From: Poindextera sp965277425
Lineage (GTDB): Bacteria > Pseudomonadota > Alphaproteobacteria > Caulobacterales > Caulobacteraceae
DNA: 64,000 nucleotides
Reading direction: 5' to 3'
Assembly: GCA_965277425.1 (NCBI GenBank)
Contig: CBDICR010000006.1
Span: 558,001-622,000 of the forward strand
Shown here: piece by piece, positions 1-7,467 of the stretch
Layout of the letters: each line of letters opens with the position of its first letter
Numbering within the stretch: position 1 is the first letter of the stretch
Position numbers and translations under genes: made by a program
The notes under the pieces: generated by a model
Database searches by the model: none
What the model was told of the DNA's origin: nothing
Seen by the model: only the letters and a program-made list of their open reading frames with translations

Positions 1-231
1 CGGCAGGGCGGCGCGTTCGGGAAAGGCCGGCACTTGGTCCCGCAACGCCCGCGCCATGCCGTCCACCATGATCAGCAGGAAGAGGGCGAGCACGAAAGGC
101 TCCAGAATGTGCCTCAGCGCCCAAAGCGAAAATCCCACCGCAACCGTCGCGGTGATGATCGCGGCGACCTTCAGGGCGCCGATCTGACCGAGCAGTCCGG
201 AGTCTGGTCGCTCATCCGCGATTTTTGTCAT
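1..231 (-). CDS. AI-2E family transporter, N-terminal part (runs off window)
   Basis: Reading leftward from the ATG at 229-231, 77 codons stay open to the window edge. The product begins with a short polar stretch, then a hydrophobic segment (about residues 27-45), then the pattern LEPFVLALFLLIMVDG followed by PAFPERAALP. This resembles the first membrane segments of AI-2E/PerM (DUF20) permeases, which are polytopic inner-membrane exporters of unclear substrate. Only the N-terminus is visible, so the family call is tentative. It lies 79 bp downstream of the histidine kinase and could be the last gene of that transcript. Confidence 0.6.
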   Translation of the reverse strand, partial: MTKIADERPDSGLLGQIGALKVAAIITATVAVGFSLWALRHILEPFVLALFLLIMVDGMARALRDQVPAFPERAALP

Positions 232-309
232 TCTTGTCGTCCCTGTGGCCGGCATGGGTGGACCGATGGCCGACCGGGTTCGGGCGGCGCCAACCTGCGC
301 TGCATCATC

Positions 310-2376
310 CTAGCCGGCAAGCTTGGCGAGGGCTTCAGCCAATTGGGCCAGGGTATAGGGTTTGCGCAACAGCGGCAGGTCGCCGTTCATTGCGCTCGGC
401 GCCATCCGCTGGGCGGTGTAGCCCGATGTCAAAAGGACGGGCAGGTCGGGATGCTCGGCCTTGACGGCGCGGGCCAGCTCGACGCCGGTCATGCCCGACG
501 CCATGATCACATCGGAAAAAACCATGTCGACGGGCGGGCCGCCGCGGATGATCTCCAGCGCCTGATCGGCCGAAGACGCCTCGACAATGGCGTAGCCGAG
601 TTCTTCCAGCATGGCGCAGGTGGCCGAGCGTACATCGGCGTCATCCTCGACCAGCAGGATCGTGCCTTCCGCTTGCGGCGACGGCGCGGCCGGTTCTTCG
701 TCAGGCTCGGTCTTGTCCACCGGGTCCGCCCGGGGAAGATAGATGGACACGGTCGTGCCCTGGTCCGGAGCGCTCTCCAGCTTCACAAAGCCGCCGGACT
801 GGCGCGCGAAGCCATAGACCTGGCTGAGCCCCAACCCGGTGCCTCTGCCGAGCACCTTGGTGGTGAAGAAGGGCTCGAACACCCGGGCCGCGATCTCGGG
901 GGACATGCCGGGCCCGTTATCGCTCACCGACACCATCACATAGTCGCCAGCCTTGGAGTCGAAGGGATCGGCCTGCGCGCCCGAGATCGAGACATTGGCC
1001 GTGGCCAGGACCAGGGTCCCGTTGGAGTCCATCGCGTCGCGGGCGTTGATCGCGAGGTTCAGGATCGCCGTCTCCAGCTGGTGCGGGTCGGTCTTGCAGA
1101 ACCACAGGTCCTCGGTTCGCCGCATTTCGACGATCACCGCCTCGCCGACGGCGCGGTCCAGCAGGGTCTCGAAGCTGGGCAAGAGGTCGCTGAGGCAGAC
1201 ACCTTGCTCGTGCATGTCCTGGCGGCGCGCAAAGGCGAGCAACTGCTCATTGAGCTTGGCGCCCCGGTCGACGCCGATCTGCGCCGCGTCCAGGAGCCGC
1301 TGGGTCCGTTCGTCAAGTTGGACGCGCCTGGACAGCGCCTCCAGGCTACCGCCGATAATCATCAGCAGATTGTTGAAGTCGTGAGCGATGCCGCCGGTAA
1401 GCTGGCCGATCGCTTCCATCTTCTGGCCCTGGCGGAGCTGCTCATCGATCAGGCGCCGTTCGGTGTTGTCGACGACGATGCCGGCGATCCGTTCGGGGCG
1501 GCCGTCGCGGTAGTAGGTTCGGCCCTTGATATGAACCCAGCGAACGGCCCCGTCGTTGGCCCGGATGATCTTGCGCTCGAAGTCCAGCCGCCCGGTTCTG
1601 GCGGCGGTCCGGAAATCCGCGACGACGCCCGCCCTGTCTTCCGGTACGAAGTGACGAACCGCTTCCTCCAGCCCCCAGCGTTCCACTGGAGTCTCGTAGC
1701 CGTAGATGGCGTCGTGGCGGCGCGAGCGGATGGTGTTCGCCGCCGCGAAGGTGAAGTCCCAGCTGCCCATGTCTGCGGCGTCCAGCGCGATGGCCAGGCT
1801 CTGCTCGATCCGGGTTCGGTCGGCGATTTCCGCCTCCAGGCGCCGGCTGGCTTCGGCGAGTTCCCGCGCCCGTTCGTAGTTGTGGCGAAGGTCGGTGACG
1901 ATCACGCAGAGCATGCGATCAGCGCCTTCCTCCACCGAAAGCTCGACAATGGACAGGTTGGCCGGCGCGAGGCCGCCGGCCGGCAGGATCACGCAGAGCT
2001 CGGCGGACTGGCCCTCCGATCCGGCGTCCGCCAGCATCGCGCGCAGATCGTCATGTTCGGCGACAAAGTCGAAGATGCGGTCACCGACCACCTCCTCGGA
2101 TCGCCGGCCGATCAGTTCCGCAAAGCTCTGGTTGCAGTAGAGGATCGTGCCGTCATCGCTCAAGGTCACGGCGCCTTCGCGCATCTGTTCGACGAGAACG
2201 CGATAGGGCCGGTCGGCGTTTTCCAGCGTATAGACGACCTGCCCGCTGGGGCCGCCGACAACCACCGCGTCGACCTCGCCGTTGCGGATCGCATCCAGAG
2301 TCTCGTTGGCTTCGCGCAGGGCCGTTTCGAGTTCGCCGTTCCGGGCGACGAGGCTGGCATGCTCCGGCCCGCTCAT
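310..2376 (-). CDS. Hybrid histidine kinase (PAS-PAS-HisKA-HATPase-REC) of the kai operon
   Basis: A 688-residue soluble sensor kinase. A short coiled N-terminus is followed by PAS domains at about 50-165 and 200-310. The HisKA dimerisation helix carries GGIAHDFNNLL, with phospho-acceptor His332. The HATPase domain has an N-box (NLAINARDAMD, about 440-450), a G1 box (DNGPGM, about 487) and a G2 box (GTGLGLS, about 512). A C-terminal receiver (572-688) has acidic EDD, phospho-acceptor Asp622 (FSDVIM) and a KP pair at 672-673. No membrane segment is visible, so a cytoplasmic signal is likely. The start at 2376 was chosen because its ATG overlaps the TGA of the upstream kaiB (ATGA); the frame stays open further but has no family similarity there. 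Context makes it the likely output or input kinase of the Kai module. Confidence 0.93.
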   Translation of the reverse strand: MSGPEHASLVARNGELETALREANETLDAIRNGEVDAVVVGGPSGQVVYTLENADRPYRVLVEQMREGAVTLSDDGTILYCNQSFAELIGRRSEEVVGDRIFDFVAEHDDLRAMLADAGSEGQSAELCVILPAGGLAPANLSIVELSVEEGADRMLCVIVTDLRHNYERARELAEASRRLEAEIADRTRIEQSLAIALDAADMGSWDFTFAAANTIRSRRHDAIYGYETPVERWGLEEAVRHFVPEDRAGVVADFRTAARTGRLDFERKIIRANDGAVRWVHIKGRTYYRDGRPERIAGIVVDNTERRLIDEQLRQGQKMEAIGQLTGGIAHDFNNLLMIIGGSLEALSRRVQLDERTQRLLDAAQIGVDRGAKLNEQLLAFARRQDMHEQGVCLSDLLPSFETLLDRAVGEAVIVEMRRTEDLWFCKTDPHQLETAILNLAINARDAMDSNGTLVLATANVSISGAQADPFDSKAGDYVMVSVSDNGPGMSPEIAARVFEPFFTTKVLGRGTGLGLSQVYGFARQSGGFVKLESAPDQGTTVSIYLPRADPVDKTEPDEEPAAPSPQAEGTILLVEDDADVRSATCAMLEELGYAIVEASSADQALEIIRGGPPVDMVFSDVIMASGMTGVELARAVKAEHPDLPVLLTSGYTAQRMAPSAMNGDLPLLRKPYTLAQLAEALAKLAG

Positions 2377-2696
2377 GACCAGGCCTCTGCGGGGTCTCCA
2401 GAAAGATCGATGCTCAACCCGGCCAAGACCTTGGCATGGTCGGAGAGGTCGCCGATGATTCGCCGCAAGGGAGCGGGCAAGACCTTCACCAGGGTCGGCG
2501 TCGCCAGAATCTGGAATTGGCGGGTCGCTTCGGGATTGGTGTAGATGTCGATGACCTCGAGGTCGCATCGGCCCGGCAGATGCTGGTCGCAAATCCGGCG
2601 CAGGCTGGAGATGGCGCGCTGCGACCGCGTCGTGGTTCCCGCAACGAACAGGCGCAGGACGTAGGTCTCCGGGGCGCGGGGCTCTGGCCGGCTCAT
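2373..2696 (-). CDS. kaiB: KaiB-like protein, copy 2 (distal)
   Basis: A 107-residue thioredoxin-like KaiB-family protein. It has the usual N-terminal strand (YVLRLFVAGTT), a Ser-rich helix (SQRAISSLRRICDQHL), a middle strand (DLEVIDIYTNPE) and the family signature near 67-90 (LATPTLVKVLPAPLRRIIGD). KaiB proteins bind KaiC rings and can switch fold. It starts in the ATGA overlap with the stop of the preceding kaiB and ends in an ATGA overlap with the histidine kinase, so translation is probably coupled. It differs clearly in sequence from its neighbour, pointing to an old duplication rather than a recent one. Confidence 0.9.
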   Translation of the reverse strand: MSRPEPRAPETYVLRLFVAGTTTRSQRAISSLRRICDQHLPGRCDLEVIDIYTNPEATRQFQILATPTLVKVLPAPLRRIIGDLSDHAKVLAGLSIDLSGDPAEAWS

Positions 2697-3022
2697 GGCG
2701 AGGTCGGCTTGCCGGCTTGAATGTCGAGGCCGACCAGGACCCGTTCGACGTCCGACAAATCGCCGATGATCCGCTTTATCGGCGGCGGCAGGCGACGGAC
2801 CAGGGTGGGCACCGCCAGAATCTGATCGCCGACGGCAAGCTGCGGCCGAACCAGCAAGTCGACAACCTCGATCGTATACATGCCGGCGAGGTGTTCCTCG
2901 CAGAGCTTCTTCAGGTTGGAGATGGCCGCCAGCGACTTGGGCGTCTGGCCCGCCACATAGAGGCGCAGATTGTAGTGGCCCTCAAGCGCTGGATCGGGCG
3001 TGATGTCGGTCTCGATGGTCAT
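2693..3022 (-). CDS. kaiB: KaiB-like protein, copy 1 (proximal to kaiC)
   Basis: A 109-residue KaiB-family protein with an extra acidic N-terminal tail (about 14 residues). The KaiB fold then begins at YNLRLYVAGQTPKSLAAI, continues through YTIEVVDLLVRPQLA and has the conserved VPTLVRRLPPPIKRIIGD block. Its ATG overlaps the TGA of kaiC and its own TGA overlaps the ATG of the second kaiB. Two distinct KaiB proteins beside one KaiC suggests division of labour: one may bind KaiC and the other may act on the kinase. That is inference; the sequence shows only the paralogy and the coupling. Confidence 0.9.
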   Translation of the reverse strand: MTIETDITPDPALEGHYNLRLYVAGQTPKSLAAISNLKKLCEEHLAGMYTIEVVDLLVRPQLAVGDQILAVPTLVRRLPPPIKRIIGDLSDVERVLVGLDIQAGKPTSP

Positions 3023-4722
3023 TGCGCCGCTCCGCGTTTGGCCGCCATGGCGTCGCGGTCGGCGGTGAGGATCGCTTCGCGTCCAGCCTCCTGTTCGCTG
3101 AGCATGGCGACCTCGCTCTCCTCCGCATTCAGCGCCGCGCGCATCTCGGCGACCTGCCGCTCGAGCGCGCTGCGTTTGCGATCCAGTTCTCGCTGACGAC
3201 GCGCCGTTATCTGGCCGCGCTCCACCAGGGCGCCGCGTTCCCGCGCTTCCTGGGCCTGCCGGGCGGAGCCGGTCAGCACGCCCTCGGGCCCGATATAGGG
3301 CTGGGTCATTTTGATGCCGTGGCTGGTGAGCAGATATTCGCGCATCTGGTTGGAGTGGTTCATGCCGCGCGACTTGAGGACAAAGAGCACCCGATTGCGT
3401 TCGCCGCTGGACTCCAAATCCGTCAGGGAAATCCAGGTATCCATCAGCGACGAAACCCCGCGATCGGCTTCGGTGGCGTGATCGGTGGCCAGAGACAGGC
3501 TGGTGAAGATCGCCGTGATGCCTCGATCCTTGCAGAGGTCGGCTAGGCGCAGCAGCGTGGCGTGGATTTCCGATTCAACGCCGCGGAAGGCCGAAATCGG
3601 ATCGACGACCACGGCGGAGGGTTTGAATTCCTCGATGTCGCGGTGCATCCGCGTCAGGTGCATCTCCAGCCCGTAAAGGCTCGGCCGGGCGGACTCAAAG
3701 CGCAGCAGGCCGCCGTCGATATGCCCCTGAAGCTCGATGCCGGCGGAGCGCATGTTGCGCACGATCTGGTCGGGCGATTCCTCGAAGGCGAAGTAGAGGC
3801 AGCGTTCGCCGCGCTTGCACATGGCGTCGGCGAACCAGGCGCTGAAAGTGGACTTGCCGGTTCCGGCCAGGCCGGAGATCAGTACGCTGGAGCCCCGATA
3901 GAAGCCGCCCAGCCCGAACATGGCATTCAGGTCCGGCGTGCCGGTAGGCACGACTTCGGATGAGATCTTGTGCTGCAGGCCGGCGGAGGTGATCGGCATC
4001 ACGCTGATGCCGCGGTCGTCGATCAGGAACGGGTATTCGTTGGTCCCGTGCGACGAGCCGCGGTATTTCACGATCCGCAGGCGCCGGGTGGTGACCTGGT
4101 CGTGGACCCGGTTGTCCAACAGGATGACGCAGTCCGAAACGTACTCCTCGATGCCGTATCGAGTCAGCCGGCCTTCGCCGCGCTCGCCGGTGATGAGGGC
4201 GGTGACGCCACGGTCCTTCAGCCAGCCGAACAGGCGGCGCAGCTCGGCGCGTAGGACGGCCTGATCGGTGAATCCTGAAAACAGGGCCTCGATCGTGTCG
4301 AGCACGACGCGCTTGGCCCCGACCTGATCGATCGCATAGCCAAGACGTACGAACAGCGGCTCGAAATCATAGTCGCCGCTGACCTCGATCTCCGAGGGCT
4401 CGATGCGGACGTGATCGATGACCAGGCGTTTGTCGGCCATCAGGTCGCCGACGTCGTAGCCAAGGGAGGCGACGTTGGCCGCCAGATCCTCAGAGCGCTC
4501 CTCGAAGCTCATAAAGACGCCGTTTTCCCCATAGAGCGTTGCGCCGTTCACGAGGAAGGTCATGGCGAACAGAGTCTTGCCGCAGCCCGCGGACCCGCAG
4601 AGCAGGGTCGGCCGCCCGGCCGGCAAGCCGCCGAGCGTGACGTCGTCCAGACCCTTGATGCCGGTTGGGGCCTTGGCGAACGGCAGCTTTTCGACGCCGG
4701 CGCTGTCTGAGGATTCAGTCAA
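3019..4722 (-). CDS. kaiC: KaiC-like double-domain ATPase
   Basis: A 567-residue protein with two RecA-like KaiC domains. Domain 1 (about 15-245) has Walker A GSAGCGKT at 43-50 and the catalytic Glu pair at 74-75. Domain 2 (about 255-475) has Walker A GLAGTGKS at 284-291 and Glu pair 314-315. The segment RGVSSLMDTW aligns with the cyanobacterial autophosphorylation site, giving Ser424 and Ser425 where the clock protein has Ser431/Thr432, so autokinase activity is plausible. The last 80 or so residues are charged, probably a coiled coil, and unlike the KaiA-binding tail of cyanobacterial KaiC, which fits the absence of kaiA. The start is TTG at 4722 with a GGAG element 7 nt upstream. It is the first gene of the kaiC-kaiB-kaiB-kinase operon. 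Confidence 0.95.
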   Translation of the reverse strand: MTESSDSAGVEKLPFAKAPTGIKGLDDVTLGGLPAGRPTLLCGSAGCGKTLFAMTFLVNGATLYGENGVFMSFEERSEDLAANVASLGYDVGDLMADKRLVIDHVRIEPSEIEVSGDYDFEPLFVRLGYAIDQVGAKRVVLDTIEALFSGFTDQAVLRAELRRLFGWLKDRGVTALITGERGEGRLTRYGIEEYVSDCVILLDNRVHDQVTTRRLRIVKYRGSSHGTNEYPFLIDDRGISVMPITSAGLQHKISSEVVPTGTPDLNAMFGLGGFYRGSSVLISGLAGTGKSTFSAWFADAMCKRGERCLYFAFEESPDQIVRNMRSAGIELQGHIDGGLLRFESARPSLYGLEMHLTRMHRDIEEFKPSAVVVDPISAFRGVESEIHATLLRLADLCKDRGITAIFTSLSLATDHATEADRGVSSLMDTWISLTDLESSGERNRVLFVLKSRGMNHSNQMREYLLTSHGIKMTQPYIGPEGVLTGSARQAQEARERGALVERGQITARRQRELDRKRSALERQVAEMRAALNAEESEVAMLSEQEAGREAILTADRDAMAAKRGAAQ

Positions 4723-4754
4723 TCGGTCGCTCCACGCAACTGAACGGTTGGATT

Positions 4755-4934
4755 TTAAGCCTCGCGGCCGAGCTGCGCAGGCCGGGTCGATGCAACGCCC
4801 GGACCGGATGGGTCCATGGAGCGCTTGAGAACCGTTTCGACGAAATTGGTCAAGGTTCGATTCTCGGCCTGCGCCGAGCGCCTCGCCTCTTCCAGCAAGT
4901 CCGGATCGAGGCGGAAGGTCACGAGCTTTTTCAT
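4755..4934 (-). CDS. Small ribbon-helix-helix protein
   Basis: A 59-residue protein starting MKKLVTFRLDPDLLEEARR, a typical ribbon-helix-helix N-terminus: a short DNA-contacting strand, then two helices (ARRSAQAENRT and LTNFVETVLKRSM). Such proteins are small DNA-binding repressors or antitoxins. No toxin-like partner lies next to it. It ends 32 bp upstream of kaiC on the same strand and may be the first gene of that transcript, so it is a candidate local regulator. The start at 4934 keeps the strand at the N-terminus; an ATG at 4967 is also in frame. Confidence 0.6.
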   Translation of the reverse strand: MKKLVTFRLDPDLLEEARRSAQAENRTLTNFVETVLKRSMDPSGPGVASTRPAQLGREA

Positions 4935-5093
4935 GGCGTTTTCAAACCCCCGCCCCGCAAGCGTCATTACAGCGTAATACGCTCATCTTCGGCTTGAGGT
5001 TCCATGGGGCCGCGCGCCGTCGCGCCAGGCATTGGCGGTCGCGCCGCGCGCGTGCGAGACTCCCGGTAAGGGGCTTGATGAGGAGAGTGACCG

Positions 5094-5412
5094 ATGTTCA
5101 TCGCCATGAACCGCTTCAGCGTCCTGCCCGGGCAGGAAAAGGCGTTCGAAGCCGTCTGGCTGGGACGCGACACGCACCTCGGCGGCGTGCCCGGCTTCGT
5201 CGCCTTTCATCTGCTGCGCGGCCCGACCAGCGAGGAGAACACGCTCTATTCCTCGCACACGCTCTGGCGCAGCCGCGAGGATTTTCGACGCCTGGACCCG
5301 GTCCGAGGCGTTTCGCGCCGCGCACGCCGGCGCCGGCGGCAACACGCCGCTCTATGCCGGCCACCCGAAATTCGAAGGTTTCGAGGTCATCCAGGAGGTG
5401 CTGCCGGCATGA
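5094..5412 (+). pseudogene. ABM/HmoA-type monooxygenase, single-base frameshift
   Basis: The first 64 codons encode a typical antibiotic-biosynthesis-monooxygenase (ABM) start: MFIAMNRFSVLPGQEKAFE, then a WLGRDTHLGGVPGFV block and HLLRGP. After codon GAT TTT the frame is lost. Skipping one C at 5286 restores a good ABM C-terminus in the next frame (DAWTRSEAFR, then GNTPLYAGHPKFEGFEV), ending at TGA 5410-5412 and giving about 105 residues. Members of the family are small dimeric enzymes acting on quinones or haem. As written, translation would run to 5456 with an unrelated tail. The extra base is either a recent mutation or an assembly error. Confidence 0.75.
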
Positions 5413-5456
5413 GCCTGCGAACGAAAGAGCCTGGCCGCGATGGACGGAGCGGCTGA

Positions 5457-5825
5457 ATGCGGCTGCTCTTTAACCTGCTGTGGTTCATCTTCGGCGGCTG
5501 GATCGCCGGAACGCTTTGGCTGCTGGCCGGCGTCATCCTGGCCATCACCATCGTCGGCCTTCCCTGGACCCCCGCGGCCTTTCGCATGGCCGGGTTCGCC
5601 TATTGGCCCTTCGGCAAGGCCGTGGTCGATCGCGACGCCGGCCCGGCCAGTCTTTTGCTGAATATCATCTGGTTGATCTTCGCGGGCTGGTGGCTGGCCC
5701 TGCACCACATCATCCTGGCGCTTGCCCTGGCCGTGACCATCATCGGCATCCCCTTCGCCTGGCAGCACCTGAAAATGGCGGCGATCTCGCTGGCGCCGGT
5801 CGGCAAGGTGGTGATCGAAACCTGA
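5457..5825 (+). CDS. yccF: YccF-family inner membrane protein
   Basis: A 122-residue protein made of two similar halves, each with a hydrophobic hairpin: LLFNLLWFIFGGW..LAITIVGLPW near the N-terminus and LLLNIIWLIFAGWW..AVTIIGIPFAWQ in the second half. This internal repeat and the paired GLPW/GIPF motifs are the hallmark of YccF domains. The role is unknown; it is an integral inner-membrane protein with probably four segments. The start ATG follows directly on the preceding frame with no room for other starts. Confidence 0.85.
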   Translation: MRLLFNLLWFIFGGWIAGTLWLLAGVILAITIVGLPWTPAAFRMAGFAYWPFGKAVVDRDAGPASLLLNIIWLIFAGWWLALHHIILALALAVTIIGIPFAWQHLKMAAISLAPVGKVVIET

Positions 5826-5903
5826 GATCGGGAACGATGCCGCAGGTGCGCCGTTCTGGCTTAGCTGCTGATCCGCTAGCGGCGTCTGCCAATGGGGCGA
5901 ACC

Positions 5904-6068
5904 ATGGGACTGATCCTGATCATCGTCATCCTCGTGCTGCTGTTCGGCGGCGGAGGCGGCTATTACGCCCACAGGAGCTACGGATTGCCCGGTCTTGGCG
6001 GCATCCTTGGCCTGATCGTCGTCGTCCTGATCCTGCTGTGGCTGTTCGGCGGCCTGCGCACCATCTAG
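5904..6068 (+). CDS. 54-residue hydrophobic protein, DUF3309-like
   Basis: A short frame encoding two hydrophobic stretches (LILIIVILVLLFGG and ILGLIVVVLILLWLFGGL) joined by a Gly/Tyr-rich linker (GGYYAHRSYGLPG). Layout and length resemble the DUF3309 family of tiny membrane proteins common in alphaproteobacteria; function unknown. ATG at 5904, TAG at 6066-6068. It sits 78 bp downstream of yccF and may share its transcript. Confidence 0.55.
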   Translation: MGLILIIVILVLLFGGGGGYYAHRSYGLPGLGGILGLIVVVLILLWLFGGLRTI

Positions 6069-6107
6069 TCCGCGACGTGGGGTTCGGCCGTGCGACGGCC
6101 GGTCAGC

Positions 6108-7358
6108 CTAGCCTCCGGCGATCGCGCCGGTGAGGCCGGCATAGACGCCGAACCCCGCGGTCACCACCACGATCGCGCCGACCAGCCAGGCATAGGGGCC
6201 CTTCAATCGGTAGGGATCGGGCAGCGCCTTCAGGGCGAGCATGAACAGAAAGCCGAGCACGATCGGCAAGAGCAGCGCGTTCATCACCTCGACCGCCACT
6301 GACAGGTTGACCAGATTGACGCCCGACGCGACCAGGACGCCGCCGGCGATCAGGCAGGCGCTGAAGATGCCGTAGAACCAGGGCGCCTCGCGCGGATGGT
6401 GCTCGAGCGAGCGCTTGTAGCCGGCCACCTCGCCGATGCCCCAGGCCGCGGTCAGGCAGACGACTATGGTCGCAACCACCGCCGCGCCGGTCATGCCGGC
6501 GGCGAACACGATCCGCCCGACCATGTCGCCCAGGAACGGGATCATGGCGTGGGCGATGCTCTGGACATCGTTCAACGAGGCGTTCTCCCCCGAGCGATGG
6601 ATGGTCGCGGCCGTCGCGATCAGCACCGCGGCCATCACCGCCTGGGTGATCACCGCGCCGATGGCCGTGTCGATCCGCGCCACCTTGAGGTCGGCCGGCC
6701 CGAGCTGCTTATCCAGCACCGCCGACTGCTGATAAAAAATCATCCACGGCATGATCACCGCACCCAGGTTGGCGGCGACCAGATAGAGGTATTTCGGGTC
6801 GCCGAGCGGCGCCTGGCCAAGCTCGCTCAGCATTCGACCGGCATGCGGCGCCGCGCGCCAGGCCACGATCACGAAGGCCAGTTCGAACAGGCCGAATACG
6901 ATCGCCACCCGCTCGACCGAGCGATAGGAGCCGGTCCAGACCATGGCTAGGATCAGCCCGATCACCACCACCATCATCAGCGGCACCGGGATGCCGAACA
7001 GGATCGCCACCCCCGCCATGCCGCTGAGCTGGGTGACGATGGCGCCGATGCAGGCCACCATCAGTGTCGTGACCGACAGCCAGGCCCAGCCCTTGCCGAA
7101 CCGTTCGAGAATAAGCTCGCCATGCCCGCGCCCGGTGGTCAGGCCGAGTCTCAGCGTCAGCTCCTGGACCACATAGAGGATCGGGATCAGCAAAAGTTGC
7201 AGCGCGAGAAGCTTGTAGCCCCACTGGGCGCCGCTCTGGGCCGCGGTGATCAGGCTGCCGGCGTCGGTGTCGGCCAGCATGACCAGCAGGCCCGGACCGA
7301 CGATGGTTATCCAGTGGCGAACGCGAACACCGGGCCGTGGCGAAACCGCTGCGGTCAC
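6108..7358 (-). CDS. NRAMP-related divalent-metal transporter with altered motifs
   Basis: A 416-residue polytopic protein with the LeuT-like NRAMP layout of about 11 membrane segments. In the first segment, where classical MntH has Asp-Pro-Gly-Asn, this protein reads DTDAG. In the sixth segment the Met-Pro-His motif is replaced by MPWMIFYQQSA. These are the metal-coordinating positions in NRAMP, so the substrate may differ from Mn/Fe (some NRAMP relatives carry Mg or other ions). It starts at GTG 7358. It is convergent with the small membrane gene at 5904. Transporter class is confident; substrate is open. Confidence 0.82.
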   Translation of the reverse strand: MTAAVSPRPGVRVRHWITIVGPGLLVMLADTDAGSLITAAQSGAQWGYKLLALQLLLIPILYVVQELTLRLGLTTGRGHGELILERFGKGWAWLSVTTLMVACIGAIVTQLSGMAGVAILFGIPVPLMMVVVIGLILAMVWTGSYRSVERVAIVFGLFELAFVIVAWRAAPHAGRMLSELGQAPLGDPKYLYLVAANLGAVIMPWMIFYQQSAVLDKQLGPADLKVARIDTAIGAVITQAVMAAVLIATAATIHRSGENASLNDVQSIAHAMIPFLGDMVGRIVFAAGMTGAAVVATIVVCLTAAWGIGEVAGYKRSLEHHPREAPWFYGIFSACLIAGGVLVASGVNLVNLSVAVEVMNALLLPIVLGFLFMLALKALPDPYRLKGPYAWLVGAIVVVTAGFGVYAGLTGAIAGG

Positions 7359-7467
7359 TTGAAATCCTTAGCTGCGAACGCCTCTGATAATCGTTCTCAA
7401 CTCGGTGGACAACAGGCAAGGTGCGCCGACAGGCGGATGGCGCGCGATTGCGATGACGGATCGCCGT

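Noticed and set aside
34..2544. Very long open frame on the plus strand opposite the histidine kinase
   Set aside because: It mirrors codon bias of the real gene on the other strand; composition is Arg/Gly/His-rich with no domain, while the minus strand encodes a perfect kinase.
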